Origin: an uncultured Arenicella sp.
Lineage (GTDB): Bacteria > Pseudomonadota > Gammaproteobacteria > Arenicellales > Arenicellaceae
NCBI GenBank assembly: GCA_937974565.1
Contig: CALJWL010000028.1
Coordinates: 55,924 to 119,923, forward strand
Length of the DNA: 64,000 bases
Direction of reading: 5' to 3'
A program made the translations under genes and the position numbers. A model generated the notes under the pieces. That model had not been told where the DNA came from, made no database searches, and worked only from the letters and a program-made list of their open reading frames with translations. Of the stretch, positions 1-9,718 are shown in pieces (position 1 is the stretch's first letter; every line of letters starts with the position of its first letter).

Positions 1-785
1 GCGCTCAACTCAGTTTGATATTGATATAACGTTAAACCAAGCCCCCCAGAAATCAGAACAGTTACCCATCGACACACTTGGTATCGAGCCAAATCGGTAA
101 AAACGTTTAAACGCCCTAAGATAAGCCCCAACAAAAACAAACCCATGATTTGCGAGAGGCGCCCAGATTCGAACATATACAGCCAAGCAGTGACGCTACC
201 AGCACCTAAGTTGCTCACGAAGAAATCATAAAGCCCACCCGTCATATACGCTTGCATCGACACCGTGTTAGCATCTACAAACAGCTGAAAACCATTATTC
301 ACGCCCGCGTAGTTCAACAGGATTCGTACGATAAGAGGCACATTGATCAAGAACAACAACGCAAAACCAAATAAAACAGCGTTGCTTTTAATTCGATTGA
401 ACGGAACCAGTAACAAACCGAGCAACCCCAATTTCATCAAGATATCACCACGATAAATAGCTGTGTGAAGCACCCCGATCAACATCAAAATCAAACAACG
501 CCATAAAAAACGACCCTCACCGGGCTCGTTGCGCAGCGCCGCACGATTCATAATAATTGAAAAACTCAAGCCGAAGCTAAGTGCAAACATGGCAAATGCC
601 TTGCCACCAAACACCAAAAATGTTGTATCAAACCAAAATGATGGTTTGGGGTCAGCCCAATGCAATTCAAATAATTCAACACAATGCACAATAAATAAAC
701 CGAAAAGTGCCAATGCGCGAAAAGCGTCTACTTGCAAAAAGCGTTGAGGTACTGTTAATGCAGCACAGCCTTGTTGTGAAGTCAT
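1..785 (-). CDS. DUF418/YeiB-like inner-membrane protein, C-terminus off the left edge
   Basis: An open frame runs from an ATG at 785 to the window edge, giving about 261 codons without a stop. The protein opens with the DUF418 signature: a basic residue, then VDAFRALALFGLF, followed by several hydrophobic segments. Midway it has the family's RGDILMKLGLLGLLL motif, which resembles the GDIL-x3-GLLGLLL motif of YeiB-like proteins. It is therefore a multi-pass inner-membrane protein. The biochemical role of the family is not established, although a transport role is often assumed. The C-terminal DUF418 part lies outside the window. The next gene (974-2002) is on the same strand and upstream, 188 bp away, so this gene probably has its own promoter in that gap. 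Confidence 0.8.
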   Translation of the reverse strand, partial: MTSQQGCAALTVPQRFLQVDAFRALALFGLFIVHCVELFELHWADPKPSFWFDTTFLVFGGKAFAMFALSFGLSFSIIMNRAALRNEPGEGRFLWRCLILMLIGVLHTAIYRGDILMKLGLLGLLLVPFNRIKSNAVLFGFALLFLINVPLIVRILLNYAGVNNGFQLFVDANTVSMQAYMTGGLYDFFVSNLGAGSVTAWLYMFESGRLSQIMGLFLLGLILGRLNVFTDLARYQVCRWVTVLISGGLGLTLYQYQTELS

Positions 786-973
786 GGTATTTTGCTCAAC
801 ATACAACCGGTTTTAACAATATGATATGGATGGACGTTACCACACTCTCACAAACGGAAAGTTCAACCTTACGCTAATACCTGAAGTTGAACATTGAAAT
901 GAGTACTGCGAGTTAAGCGTATTCGATTAAATCAGGTGTAGAACGTTCAGGCTCACAAAATGCATTTCGAGCA

Positions 974-2002
974 TCAACGCCGGATAATTTCTAAAGCACG
1001 AACGTCCTGCCACGAATCACCACGCCAATTCATAATAAAACCACAATGGCCGCCATGTTCACTAATACTCACATGAATATGAGACTGCTCATTTATCAAC
1101 GACACACCGTTAACCGGGATAATCATATCGTCTTTAGTAAAGTGCAGATAACATGGGCAGATCGTCTTCGACAGCTTATCGCCATCAATGGAGTATGCGT
1201 CAAAATAGTCATCTAACCTCTTAAACTCGGTGTATTCTGGAATAAAAGCTTGATTCATTTGATTCAAGGTTTTCAATGATTCGAGCTGCTCACCAAACTG
1301 ATACTCAGGCCAATATTCAAGTTTTTTCCTTAAAGAACGTCGCCATTTGCGTACGAAGTATTTTCCATAAAGCGCATTGCGCGACTCATTCAATGCGGCG
1401 TTCGATTGTGCCGCATGAATCACCGGGCAAAAAGCGACGACCTGTTCAAGTTCTATCGCTCTACTATGTGCATTCGAGGCCACTCGTAAGCTAAAATTAC
1501 CCCCCAAAGAAAACCCCACTAGCGTATAACGTTGATAATTAAGCCGGCGCTGAAGGTCTTCAATAGCGCCAATCACCTCTTCCAACAAGGTCGAATTAAA
1601 CACACCTCGATTTAAATGGTGTGTATCACCGTGGTCACGCATATTCAGCCGAAAGGTATCAAAACCATTCTGCAACATAGCCGTTGCCATGGATTTCATA
1701 TACGTTGATTCATGGCTGCCTTCCCAACCGTGAATCATAATAACCAGTTCTGTTGCCTTTTTATGCTTAACACCTTCATTGGCAAGATTGTAATAGCCTT
1801 CCAGGCGAACTCCATTTCCGCCATTCAACACCATGGTTCGCTGCAAGTGTTCAAATGGTCGAAAACGCTTGTCTCGATTACGCTTACGCGGTCCCTGGCT
1901 AGAAAAGACGGTTTGCAGGTGTGCATTTTTTAAGCCTGTGGGCGGCACAAATTGCGTCATTGTCTTATTATGATTTTTGTTAAATTCAGATGATTGCGTC
2001 AT
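974..2002 (-). CDS. YheT-type alpha/beta hydrolase
   Basis: This 342-residue protein belongs to the YheT branch of alpha/beta hydrolases. It has the N-terminal 'GLKNAHLQT' block typical of the family, an oxyanion-hole region at MIHGWEGS (about residue 90), the nucleophile elbow GFSLGGN (Ser about 165), a candidate acid in TKDDMIIPV, and a catalytic His in HGGHCGF near the C-terminus. Family members are cytoplasmic esterase-like enzymes whose natural substrate is unknown. The ATG at 2002 leaves about 17 residues before the conserved FVPP motif, matching E. coli YheT. A second ATG 14 codons in (1960) is possible because neither start has a clear ribosome-binding site. The gene diverges from the CsiV-like gene at 2127. 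Confidence 0.85.
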   Translation of the reverse strand: MTQSSEFNKNHNKTMTQFVPPTGLKNAHLQTVFSSQGPRKRNRDKRFRPFEHLQRTMVLNGGNGVRLEGYYNLANEGVKHKKATELVIMIHGWEGSHESTYMKSMATAMLQNGFDTFRLNMRDHGDTHHLNRGVFNSTLLEEVIGAIEDLQRRLNYQRYTLVGFSLGGNFSLRVASNAHSRAIELEQVVAFCPVIHAAQSNAALNESRNALYGKYFVRKWRRSLRKKLEYWPEYQFGEQLESLKTLNQMNQAFIPEYTEFKRLDDYFDAYSIDGDKLSKTICPCYLHFTKDDMIIPVNGVSLINEQSHIHVSISEHGGHCGFIMNWRGDSWQDVRALEIIRR

Positions 2003-2126
2003 TTTTTTTATGGCTCAATGATAAACTCTTTAGTCATTGACACGGCGTTGCATTTTCAAGCGGCAGTAAGCTCGAAAACACACAACCAGTAACGTATTTC
2101 GAATTAAGCTTCAAACTTAGAAAGAC

Positions 2127-2753
2127 ATGATTGATAAAATTTTATTCAGCGGTGTTTTTAGCCACCAGAACAGCCACTTCAATAAGCGTTGTCGCCATAC
2201 AGTGACTGCATGGGTGCGCCAACATTTCCGCCTAGCAATACAATCCCTCGCTGTGCTAACCGCAAGCTTGCTCTGTTCCAGCGCGGCCACAGCAAAAGAT
2301 TATATTGTGGAAGCCATCGTGTTTGAAAACATAGGAGCTTCAAGCATAACCGAACCACATGCCTATCAACCACCAACAAAGCCCAAAACCCAAGCGCAAG
2401 CTTGGCTGCTAGACACCCAATTATTGACTGAACAGGCCAACAAAATCAGCAGCAATGGCAATTACCAACTAAAGCATCATTTTGCATGGGGCCAAGAAGC
2501 ATTACCGTACAGTCAGTCGGCCACTTACACCGTGATCGAAACGGACACACAGGGTTATATTAAAATCTACGCCGAGCAATTGTTATTCGCCAATATTGAT
2601 ATTGACTATAAAGGATTTAGAATGATTGAAAAGCGCCGTTTAAAACTAAACGAGAAACATTATTTCGACCACCCAAAATTTGGCATATTGTTGCAGGTAA
2701 GTCGATTAGAAGAGAAACTTCCTGAGAAACCGGACACTCAAAACGATGAATAA
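2127..2753 (+). CDS. CsiV-like periplasmic protein
   Basis: The 208-residue product has a long basic N-terminus, then a hydrophobic signal segment (about residues 36-56) ending SSAATA-KD. Directly after it comes the CsiV hallmark YIVEAIVFEN. The C-terminal part contains the family's 'RRLKLNEKHYFDHPKFGILLQVSRLE' type ending, in which an HYFDHP-x-FG block precedes a last beta strand. CsiV proteins are small periplasmic proteins described in Vibrio as peptidoglycan-associated and involved in envelope stress resistance. The role here is inferred from that family. The ATG at 2127 gives an unusually long n-region. An in-frame GTG at about codon 29 would give a more ordinary signal peptide. The gene appears to be monocistronic. 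Confidence 0.7.
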   Translation: MIDKILFSGVFSHQNSHFNKRCRHTVTAWVRQHFRLAIQSLAVLTASLLCSSAATAKDYIVEAIVFENIGASSITEPHAYQPPTKPKTQAQAWLLDTQLLTEQANKISSNGNYQLKHHFAWGQEALPYSQSATYTVIETDTQGYIKIYAEQLLFANIDIDYKGFRMIEKRRLKLNEKHYFDHPKFGILLQVSRLEEKLPEKPDTQNDE

Positions 2754-2818
2754 ACTCAGATGAGACAAGCTTAAGTCAGCTGTTTTATCGCCTTGTTTAT
2801 GAAAAAGCGGCCTTCATC

Positions 2819-2940
2819 ATGGAATTGGTAACATTAATTAAGAATACGCCGGACACGGCACTGTTTAACGAGAAGTGATTAACACCCGTTTAGGTTGTGG
2901 CATTCATTGCCCATTACGATTATCTACTTTGACAACACGT
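2819..2940 (+). pseudogene. Decayed HopJ-family remnant
   Basis: A 19-codon reading frame starts at the ATG at 2819 and reads MELVTLIKNTPDTALFNE, then hits a stop at 2876. About 35 bp later a second fragment in another frame reads AFIAHYDYLL and then stops. In order these resemble the start of HopJ-type proteins (a LI-x3-TP-x5-FNE block followed by AVIDAHYDYTP). I read this as a gene that has lost its body by deletion and frameshift. Intact HopJ-like genes are common in marine gammaproteobacteria. The match rests on memory of the family, so confidence is low. Confidence 0.35.
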
Positions 2941-2948
2941 CAACAAAC

Positions 2949-3188
2949 TCAATGAAGCATGCCATGTGCGGCTTCAACTTCTTGCACACGTTCAATTTGG
3001 ATATCACGATAGCGCTCGATACCTGCTTCGACCATTGATTGCGCGATATCAATTTTGTCCATCGGCATTAAATCTTGAACCTGATCTGAAATACGTATAG
3101 TAACCAGTGGCTCATCCGGGGAGTCTGAACGACGTAGGGCAATATCCCCGTTTTCCAATTGAACTAATTCTATTCTTGATTCTGCCAT
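2949..3188 (-). CDS. Small conserved hypothetical protein
   Basis: This 79-residue acidic protein has no signal peptide or membrane segment. It reads like a soluble beta-then-alpha protein: ELVQLENGDIALRRSD is strand-like with an LENG turn, then LVTIRIS, then a helical C-terminal half rich in Asp, Glu and Ile ending near a His. Similar small proteins with an ENG-(D/E)-I-x-L-RR core occur in Pseudomonas-like genomes and have no known function. An alternating hydrophobic pattern and an ATG with a purine-rich upstream stretch (AGAGAAAAT on the coding strand) support a real gene. Nothing in the neighbourhood assigns a role. Confidence 0.6.
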   Translation of the reverse strand: MAESRIELVQLENGDIALRRSDSPDEPLVTIRISDQVQDLMPMDKIDIAQSMVEAGIERYRDIQIERVQEVEAAHGMLH

Positions 3189-3532
3189 TATTTTCTCTCA
3201 AGTGCGGCGCAATGCTCACTACGCATTACTGCAAGGTTCGGTTTATAGTGTTGTTGAACACGAAACACAAGAGGCACAGACGCATAAATCGTGAATTTTT
3301 CAAAAATACACCAATACCATTGCGTTCATGATAAAGCGCCGCGTTTTTATTTTCTTCTGACAAAATTCGGCACAACCATGACAATCTCAATAAATCTTTT
3401 AAAACAACAACATCCGACGGCCATTCGCTTAAACGCAAAGAGAAAAGACCAAAACTTGGCTTAGTCTATCAAACACGATAGATTGTGAAGGTCACTAACT
3501 AAACAGTGTGACTTCTTAACTATGGTGATAAA

Positions 3533-4270
3533 GTGAACAAAGCCAAAGCAATTTTCTTCGACTTAGATGAGACCCTAATCGAAAACCGGTTGTCGGTGCG
3601 AGACGTATTTGGTCGAATGTATACTGACTTCCAATCAGAATTGGGTAATACCAACCAAAAAGCTTTTTTTGCTGAGCTAAGTGTTCGAGCAAAAACATTG
3701 TGGGCCACAATGTTTGATACGCACGAGAGTCCAGAACACCAACTGGTCAATTGTTTTAAACACTCTATTAATGCCACGCAGGCCGTGGCGGAGTATCGCC
3801 ATCTGAGCTTAGCTCAAGATATGGTGGATCACTTTGTCGCTCTAAGTGCGGGTAATGTGCATTTTCAAGACAGTGCTGAAGCCGTGTTGGCTGAGCTTAA
3901 TAAACTGGGATATGTTGTTGGGCTAGTCACCAACGGCATTGAGCAAGTGCAAATGAGCAAGATCGAGAAGTTGGAACTCATGAACAAGGTTGACCACATC
4001 ACGATCAGCGCCCAAGCCAGATCTCATAAACCCGCGCAAGCGGTATTCGATCTCGCACTAGAACGAGCCGCAATCTCCGCCGACCAGGCGTGGATGATAG
4101 GAGACCACCCAACTAACGACGTTGCTGGCGCTATTCGCGCCGGCCTTACGGGTATTTATTACAACCCTGAGGGGCGCGATGTAAAGGGTGTTTTTGCTAA
4201 CCTAGAAGAAACACCCAATCATACGATCGATCGTTTGGCGGATATTTTCGACCTATTAGAAAAGTCATAA
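3533..4270 (+). CDS. HAD-superfamily hydrolase (subfamily IA, YjjG-like)
   Basis: The 245-residue soluble protein has the four HAD motifs. Motif I is FFDLDETLI near the N-terminus, with the nucleophile Asp and the +2 Asp. Motif II is the LVTNG threonine around residue 130. Motif III is a Lys in SHKPAQAVF. Motif IV is GDHPTNDVAGA. An all-helical cap sits between motifs I and II, as in subfamily IA phosphatases such as YjjG and YqaB. The likely reaction is hydrolysis of a small phosphorylated metabolite, and the substrate cannot be told. The start is a GTG at 3533. A four-codon ATG frame immediately upstream ends in a TGA that overlaps this GTG, which may couple translation. Confidence 0.85.
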   Translation: MNKAKAIFFDLDETLIENRLSVRDVFGRMYTDFQSELGNTNQKAFFAELSVRAKTLWATMFDTHESPEHQLVNCFKHSINATQAVAEYRHLSLAQDMVDHFVALSAGNVHFQDSAEAVLAELNKLGYVVGLVTNGIEQVQMSKIEKLELMNKVDHITISAQARSHKPAQAVFDLALERAAISADQAWMIGDHPTNDVAGAIRAGLTGIYYNPEGRDVKGVFANLEETPNHTIDRLADIFDLLEKS

Positions 4271-4400
4271 TTAAAGCCACTGAACTTCTAAGTAAGCGTC
4301 TGGCAGGTTTAAGACGTTCTTGCAACACCGTTCCTCCATGGCCTCAAAAAAACGCTGCAAGCATTACCAACAATAACCCCATGAACACCATGGTTAAAGC

Positions 4401-4847
4401 ATGATTTTTAACGAACAAATATCCACCGGCTTTTTAATTCATGATGTCGCTCGTGTCAGGCGCAATATCGTCAACAATGCTCTGGCCCACATAGGCTTAA
4501 CGCGAACACAACGCTGGGCATTGGCCTACGTCGTCAGAGCTGGCAGCAAAGGGATTATTCAAGCTGATCTCGCACGGTCCATGAATGTTGGAAAAGTAAG
4601 CCTGGGCGCAACAATAAAACACTTAGAAAACGCCAACCTAGTCGAACGTCGACAAGACCCAGATGATCTGCGCGTAAAACGCGTCACCGTCACCGATCAA
4701 GGCTTGGACGCAACAATCCAAATGACCGTCATTGTGGAAAAGCTGAATAAATGCTTTTGGAAAGGGGTCAGCGACGAGAAACTCTCAGAGTTTGCAGAAA
4801 CATTGGAAACCATGATGGGCAACATGTTGGAGATGGATGAGCCATAG
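4401..4847 (+). CDS. MarR-family transcriptional regulator
   Basis: The 148-residue protein has the MarR winged-helix layout: an N-terminal dimerisation helix, the 'LTRTQRWALAYVVRAGSKGIIQADLARSMNVGKVSLGATIKHLEN' helix-turn-helix region (about residues 33-78), and the wing LVERRQDPDDLRVKRVTVTDQG, which is diagnostic. A C-terminal helix completes the dimer interface. MarR proteins are repressors released by small phenolic or oxidant ligands and often control efflux pumps. A complete RND efflux operon begins about 1.9 kb downstream behind a perfect palindrome (6486-6504). That makes this gene a candidate regulator, but argB and a DUF1232 gene lie between them, so the link is only a hypothesis. 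Confidence 0.88.
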   Translation: MIFNEQISTGFLIHDVARVRRNIVNNALAHIGLTRTQRWALAYVVRAGSKGIIQADLARSMNVGKVSLGATIKHLENANLVERRQDPDDLRVKRVTVTDQGLDATIQMTVIVEKLNKCFWKGVSDEKLSEFAETLETMMGNMLEMDEP

Positions 4848-4921
4848 CAGCGCGAATTGCCTAAGCACGGTCAATTAAGCGCACATGGCGCATTGTCCAA
4901 AAAAACATTCAGCTTTCATTA

Positions 4922-5407
4922 CTATTTGCGTTCGGTATGGCGAGAAACGGTGTCTGAACAACTTTTGGACACACATTGTTCAGGCAAAGAAGCCTGTTCT
5001 ATCTCCCATTTTAAGAACCGCTCAACTTCAATTCTGACCGTTTTCCACGTCCATGCCAGCACAGCGGCATCGTCTGTTAAGCCCAGCACAGCAATCATGT
5101 CAGGGAGTGCGTCTAACGGCATGACAAAATACACAACCGCCGCCGCCATCAACACCAAGTTCTCCATCGCAATGGCTCGATATTGACCTTTGGCATACGC
5201 ACTCAGCAAGCGAATCATTACCTTTAAGCTCTCAAAGGTTTTTCCGACCACCCCTTTCCTTTCTTTATCACCTTTTTGTGCTGCTTTTTCCAACAAGGTC
5301 AACATTTTTGAGGGGCTGATGACCATTGCCTGCACCAACCCTTTGGCTCTTCGGTAAGCCCAAGTTTGGGTCCATCGGCTTGTTTGGCGGTCATCGTTCA
5401 TTGGCAA
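4922..5407 (-). CDS. DUF1232 (YkvA-like) membrane protein
   Basis: The 161-residue protein carries the DUF1232 core, a hydrophobic helix containing YFVMPLDALPD followed by GLTDDAAVLAWTW (about residues 95-130). The 'P-x-D-x-(I/L)-PD' motif and the pair of aspartates in LTDD are the family hallmarks. The basic N-terminal half (RRAKGLVQAMVISPSKMLTLLEKAAQ) has the amphipathic helices usual in family members. The molecular function is unknown. It starts 3 bp after the argB stop on the same strand, so the two are almost certainly cotranscribed. No mechanistic link to arginine synthesis is evident. It converges with the marR gene. Confidence 0.75.
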   Translation of the reverse strand: MPMNDDRQTSRWTQTWAYRRAKGLVQAMVISPSKMLTLLEKAAQKGDKERKGVVGKTFESLKVMIRLLSAYAKGQYRAIAMENLVLMAAAVVYFVMPLDALPDMIAVLGLTDDAAVLAWTWKTVRIEVERFLKWEIEQASLPEQCVSKSCSDTVSRHTERK

Positions 5408-5410
5408 TGG

Positions 5411-6310
<900 letters not shown>

Positions 6311-6485
6311 TTAAATAATTACTCAGTATAGGTGGTGTTATTTCAAAGCATGGAGTATATCATTCATGGCTTCAAGCTCGAACCTTCAATACTTTGGCAA
6401 CCGCCATACAACACAAATAAACCTAAGCTAGGCTGACCACTTGAAATATAAGAAGGAAAACATCAATTCAACTAAATTCCGAGTT

Positions 6486-6504
6486 TCATAACACGGTGTT
6501 ATGA
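6486..6504. promoter_or_regulatory. 19-bp perfect palindrome, probable operator of the efflux operon
   Basis: Two 9-bp arms, TCATAACAC and GTGTTATGA, flank a single central G and are exact inverse complements. A good -10 box, TATAAT, lies just downstream at 6515-6520, so the palindrome covers the -35 region of the likely efflux promoter. Size and placement suit a MarR- or TetR-type repressor. The rest of the 420-bp gap between argB and the outer-membrane factor gene holds no gene that I can see. Confidence 0.6.
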
Positions 6505-6514
6505 CGTAAGCTCT

Positions 6515-6520
6515 TATAAT
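6515..6520 (+). promoter_or_regulatory. -10 element (TATAAT) of the probable efflux promoter
   Basis: A consensus TATAAT sits about 200 bp upstream of the outer-membrane factor start. No convincing -35 box lies 16-18 bp upstream, where the palindrome at 6486-6504 is found instead. That would suit a regulated promoter. The transcript would have a leader of roughly 200 nt. Confidence 0.45.
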
Positions 6521-6721
6521 ACAAATGCAGAATATTTTTGTTCAGTTTTACTCGAACATTGAGAAGACTTGAAAGTATAAAAAAGACGATTTACATCATT
6601 AATTCTAGATGCCACCCTTAAATTGGTATTAATCGGCAATTCCATGAATCTGTATGCGGTTTTTTTGCATCTAAAACTCTGAAACGCCAAATTAATTTCC
6701 TTTCAAGGACTTTTCAGAACA

Positions 6722-8326
6722 ATGACTATGACCAATCACAAGACTAAAAGCACTGTTTCAAAAAGAACCATGGCGAGCGCCTTAAAGCTATCCACCATCA
6801 GCTTGACAATGGTACTCGCAGGCTGCTCTTCACACATCAATAAACTGCCTGACTCACCTCAGGTTGATATTCCTGCTGAATTTGAGCCCGCCCCAAGCAT
6901 TGACAAACAAGCCAAAACTGATAAAACACCAGCAACCACAGAAACTTTGCAAGAACCCGTGCAAAACGGTTGGGTTGAAGCCTTTGGTGACCCAGACTTA
7001 ACGGCACATGTGCAAAAAGCACTGAACAGCAATCCAGATTTATGGAATTCCGCATCGCAGCTAAGAAATGCCATAGAGCAAGTGACGATTACTGGTGCTT
7101 CTTTGTGGCCGAGTTTACAGGTGGTGGGCACTGGCAGTAACTCAGAAAGCAGCGCGGCGGCCGCATCAGGGGGAGCCGTGCAAGGCGACGGTGGTAACAG
7201 CACCACCGAAATACGCAGCATCGGCGGCACCCTTAATATCAGCTGGGAACTTGACGTTTGGCGTAAACTCAGCCAACGCAAGAAAGCCGCCGCATTGGGG
7301 GCAAAGGCGCAAGCGGAACTCTACAAAGCGGCCGAGTTAAGCTTGGTGGCTAATGTAAGTCGAGCTTGGTTCAACGTGATCACCAATAAGCTTCAACTTG
7401 ATCTAGCACAACGGCGGCTGGACAGCTTTGAAAACACCGCTAACTTGATCGAAGAAAACTACGAACGCGGATTACGTTCCGCCTTAGACGTGTATCTGAG
7501 CCGCACCGACGTGCAGGTGCAACGCGCCTCGCTGGCCGACTCTAAGTTCAATTATTTAAGCTCGTTACGAGCTTTTAAAACACTCTTAGGCGAATACCCT
7601 GACACTTCGTTAGCGTTCAACGCTCAGTTACCTGAGGTTGTCGGCACCGTAACCGCAGGCCTGCCCGCCAGCCTTTTGACTCGCCGCCCAGACGTTAAAG
7701 CCAGCCAACTACGCTATGAGGCCAGCATTGCCAACGCAAAGGCGGCACGAAGAGATCGCTTCCCAGCCTTAACCTTTAATGGCTCGATTGGCGAAAGTCG
7801 CGATACGTTTAACAGCGTATTTGAAAGTGACAATATGATTGAACGGTTTATTTTAAACCTCACCACGCCTGTATTTGCGGCCGGGGCACTTAAGTCACGT
7901 GAAGATCAAGCCTATAACGATGCCGAGGCCGCCTACGCCACGCTGGTTAGAACCTCTTTAACCGCATTTGAAGAAGTTGAAAACACACTGTCACGAGAAG
8001 CTCTGCTAAAACAGCAATATACCGCAACCAAAGAAGCGGTAAAACTTGCCGAAGGTGGCTTGAATTTAGCGCTTGACCGATATCAATCGGGCATCGAAAA
8101 TTACAATACGGTATTGCAATCTCAACGCAGCTTGTTTAATTCAATGAGTAACGAAATTAATATCCGAAACGCTTTACTGCAAAATCGCATTGGCATCCAC
8201 CTAGCACTGGGTGGTAGTTTTACCAAAGCACAACGTGACTTGAAGAATGACTTACCAAGCCCCATTAAAACCCATGACGTGGCCGACACTGACGACAATA
8301 GCAATGCAGCCACTCCCGAAAACTAA
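6722..8326 (+). CDS. RND-type outer-membrane efflux factor (TolC/NodT family lipoprotein)
   Basis: The 534-residue protein is the outer-membrane channel of a tripartite efflux pump. A signal peptide ends in the lipobox LAGC (Cys about 34), so it is a lipidated OprM/NodT-type factor. Two repeats of the OEP domain follow, with long coiled-coil stretches such as QRKKAAALGAKAQAELYKAAE, the LLTRRPDVKASQLRYEAS signature, and AYNDAEAAYATLVRTSLTAFEEVENTLS near the end of repeat two. A Ser/Ala/Gly-rich insert around residues 140-165 is a low-complexity loop. The C-terminal tail of about 35 residues is polar and acidic. It is the first gene of a four-gene operon with the adaptor 44 bp downstream. The TAT/ATG start region has only a distant AAGGA as ribosome-binding site. 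Confidence 0.9.
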   Translation: MTMTNHKTKSTVSKRTMASALKLSTISLTMVLAGCSSHINKLPDSPQVDIPAEFEPAPSIDKQAKTDKTPATTETLQEPVQNGWVEAFGDPDLTAHVQKALNSNPDLWNSASQLRNAIEQVTITGASLWPSLQVVGTGSNSESSAAAASGGAVQGDGGNSTTEIRSIGGTLNISWELDVWRKLSQRKKAAALGAKAQAELYKAAELSLVANVSRAWFNVITNKLQLDLAQRRLDSFENTANLIEENYERGLRSALDVYLSRTDVQVQRASLADSKFNYLSSLRAFKTLLGEYPDTSLAFNAQLPEVVGTVTAGLPASLLTRRPDVKASQLRYEASIANAKAARRDRFPALTFNGSIGESRDTFNSVFESDNMIERFILNLTTPVFAAGALKSREDQAYNDAEAAYATLVRTSLTAFEEVENTLSREALLKQQYTATKEAVKLAEGGLNLALDRYQSGIENYNTVLQSQRSLFNSMSNEINIRNALLQNRIGIHLALGGSFTKAQRDLKNDLPSPIKTHDVADTDDNSNAATPEN

Positions 8327-8370
8327 CCACAGAGACGCCGTAAGGCGTTGAAGAGCACTTAGCCGATTCC

Positions 8371-9678
8371 ATGAGTGATAACTTCGAAAGCCATTTCTCT
8401 GAACACAACCTCAACGAGGACGTTCCTAAGAGACCATTAGTCCCACGCAAAATCAAAATCATTCTGGTTTTATTGGCCGTCACGACTGTGGTGATCAGTC
8501 TACTTTTCTTATCGCGTCCACAGGCCAAAAAACGCCCCACGCCCGAGACCATAGTCACCGTTGAAGTTATTAAAGCAACCCGTAGCGACTACCCAATTGT
8601 AGTAAACACTAACGGTACAGTTCAGGCTGATATTCGCGGCAACTTGGTTTCGCAAATTCGTGGTGAGATTGTCAAAGTATCAGACAAATTTAAAAACGGC
8701 GGTGCCTTTGAAGCCGGGGATGTGCTGATCTATCTTGACGAGCGTGATTATATCGCGGAAGTCAGTCAGGCTTTGTCAGCCGTATCGCAAGCCAAAGCCT
8801 CTCTGGATCAAGAAAAAGCATTGTCTAAGCAAGCCAAAACCGATTGGAACCGCTTAGGCAATAACGGCAACCCTCCTCCGTTGGTTGGCAGAGAACCACA
8901 GTTGGCCGCCGCTAGAGCCCAGATGAGTTCAGCACAAGCACGCTATGAAACGGCAAAGCTGAATCTCGAGCGCACAAAAATCAAGGCGCCGTACACAGGC
9001 CGAGTAATCAGGCGTAATGCGGTGCTAGGACAATACGTGGGCGTTGGCGCAAATTTAGCGGAAATTTTTGCTACGGCCGGTGTGGAAGTTCGCCTGCCTG
9101 TCAGCCAAGATGAATACACTCAACTGGGTTTAGACCAATTAGGCTTAAACGAATCATCGCAACAGTTCAATGTTGAACTCAGCAGCCAATTTGGCAGCAA
9201 CACCTATGTGTGGAACGCTTTCGTTACGCGAACTGACAGCACGTTTGATTTAACCACACGGCAAATAGACGTTATTGCTGAAGTGGTAGACCCATTTGGT
9301 AAAGACGGTTTGAAACCGGCATTAAAAATAGGTCAGTTTGTTAACGCCAGCATTCAAGGTCAAACCCTCAAAGACGTTATTACCGTACCCAATAAGTCGC
9401 TACGTGAAGGCAGTTATGTTTTCACGTCTAAGGATAAGAAGTTGGTACGTTCACCGGTCACACTGGCTTGGCAAGACGATAAGAATGCGGTAGTGCAAGA
9501 AGGCATTTCAGCCGGAGAGATAGTCGTAACCACATCGCTGAACAGCACGTTGGCAGGTGCAACGGTTAAGTTTAACGGTGGTGATAAGGTCACTAGCAAA
9601 CCGTCTTCAGGCCCCTCAACTGATATTCCGATCGGCGCTGATGAAGCGGCAACACCTTCAAGCCCACTAAACCAATAG
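8371..9678 (+). CDS. RND efflux periplasmic adaptor (membrane-fusion protein)
   Basis: The 435-residue protein bridges the RND permeases to the outer-membrane channel. It has a cytoplasmic N-terminus, one uncleaved membrane anchor (about residues 28-48, IIILVLLAVTTVVISLLFL-like), then the adaptor domains: barrel-sandwich/lipoyl halves (RGEIVKVSDKFKNGGAFEAGDVLIYLD and IKAPYTGRVIRRNAVLGQYV) around an alpha-hairpin rich in Ala, Gln and Lys, and a beta-barrel with the membrane-proximal region to about residue 400. The hairpin contains a short proline-rich insert (GNPPPLVGREP), which is typical of adaptors of this RND subclass. The Ser/Pro/Ala tail is probably disordered. It lies second in the efflux operon, 40 bp before the first permease. 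Confidence 0.9.
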   Translation: MSDNFESHFSEHNLNEDVPKRPLVPRKIKIILVLLAVTTVVISLLFLSRPQAKKRPTPETIVTVEVIKATRSDYPIVVNTNGTVQADIRGNLVSQIRGEIVKVSDKFKNGGAFEAGDVLIYLDERDYIAEVSQALSAVSQAKASLDQEKALSKQAKTDWNRLGNNGNPPPLVGREPQLAAARAQMSSAQARYETAKLNLERTKIKAPYTGRVIRRNAVLGQYVGVGANLAEIFATAGVEVRLPVSQDEYTQLGLDQLGLNESSQQFNVELSSQFGSNTYVWNAFVTRTDSTFDLTTRQIDVIAEVVDPFGKDGLKPALKIGQFVNASIQGQTLKDVITVPNKSLREGSYVFTSKDKKLVRSPVTLAWQDDKNAVVQEGISAGEIVVTTSLNSTLAGATVKFNGGDKVTSKPSSGPSTDIPIGADEAATPSSPLNQ

Positions 9679-9718
9679 CCAACGATTATTGAAATGAGAT
9701 GAAGAGTGAGATAACAAT

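Noticed and set aside
3226..3438. A 70-codon minus-strand frame upstream of the HAD gene.
   Set aside because: It overlaps the promoter side of two genes, has no motif and is rich in Arg, Leu and Cys, as is typical of spurious frames.
6859..7281. A 140-codon antisense frame opposite the outer-membrane factor gene.
   Set aside because: Composition (Cys/Ser/Pro-rich) and position match a shadow of the Ala/Gly-rich real gene.
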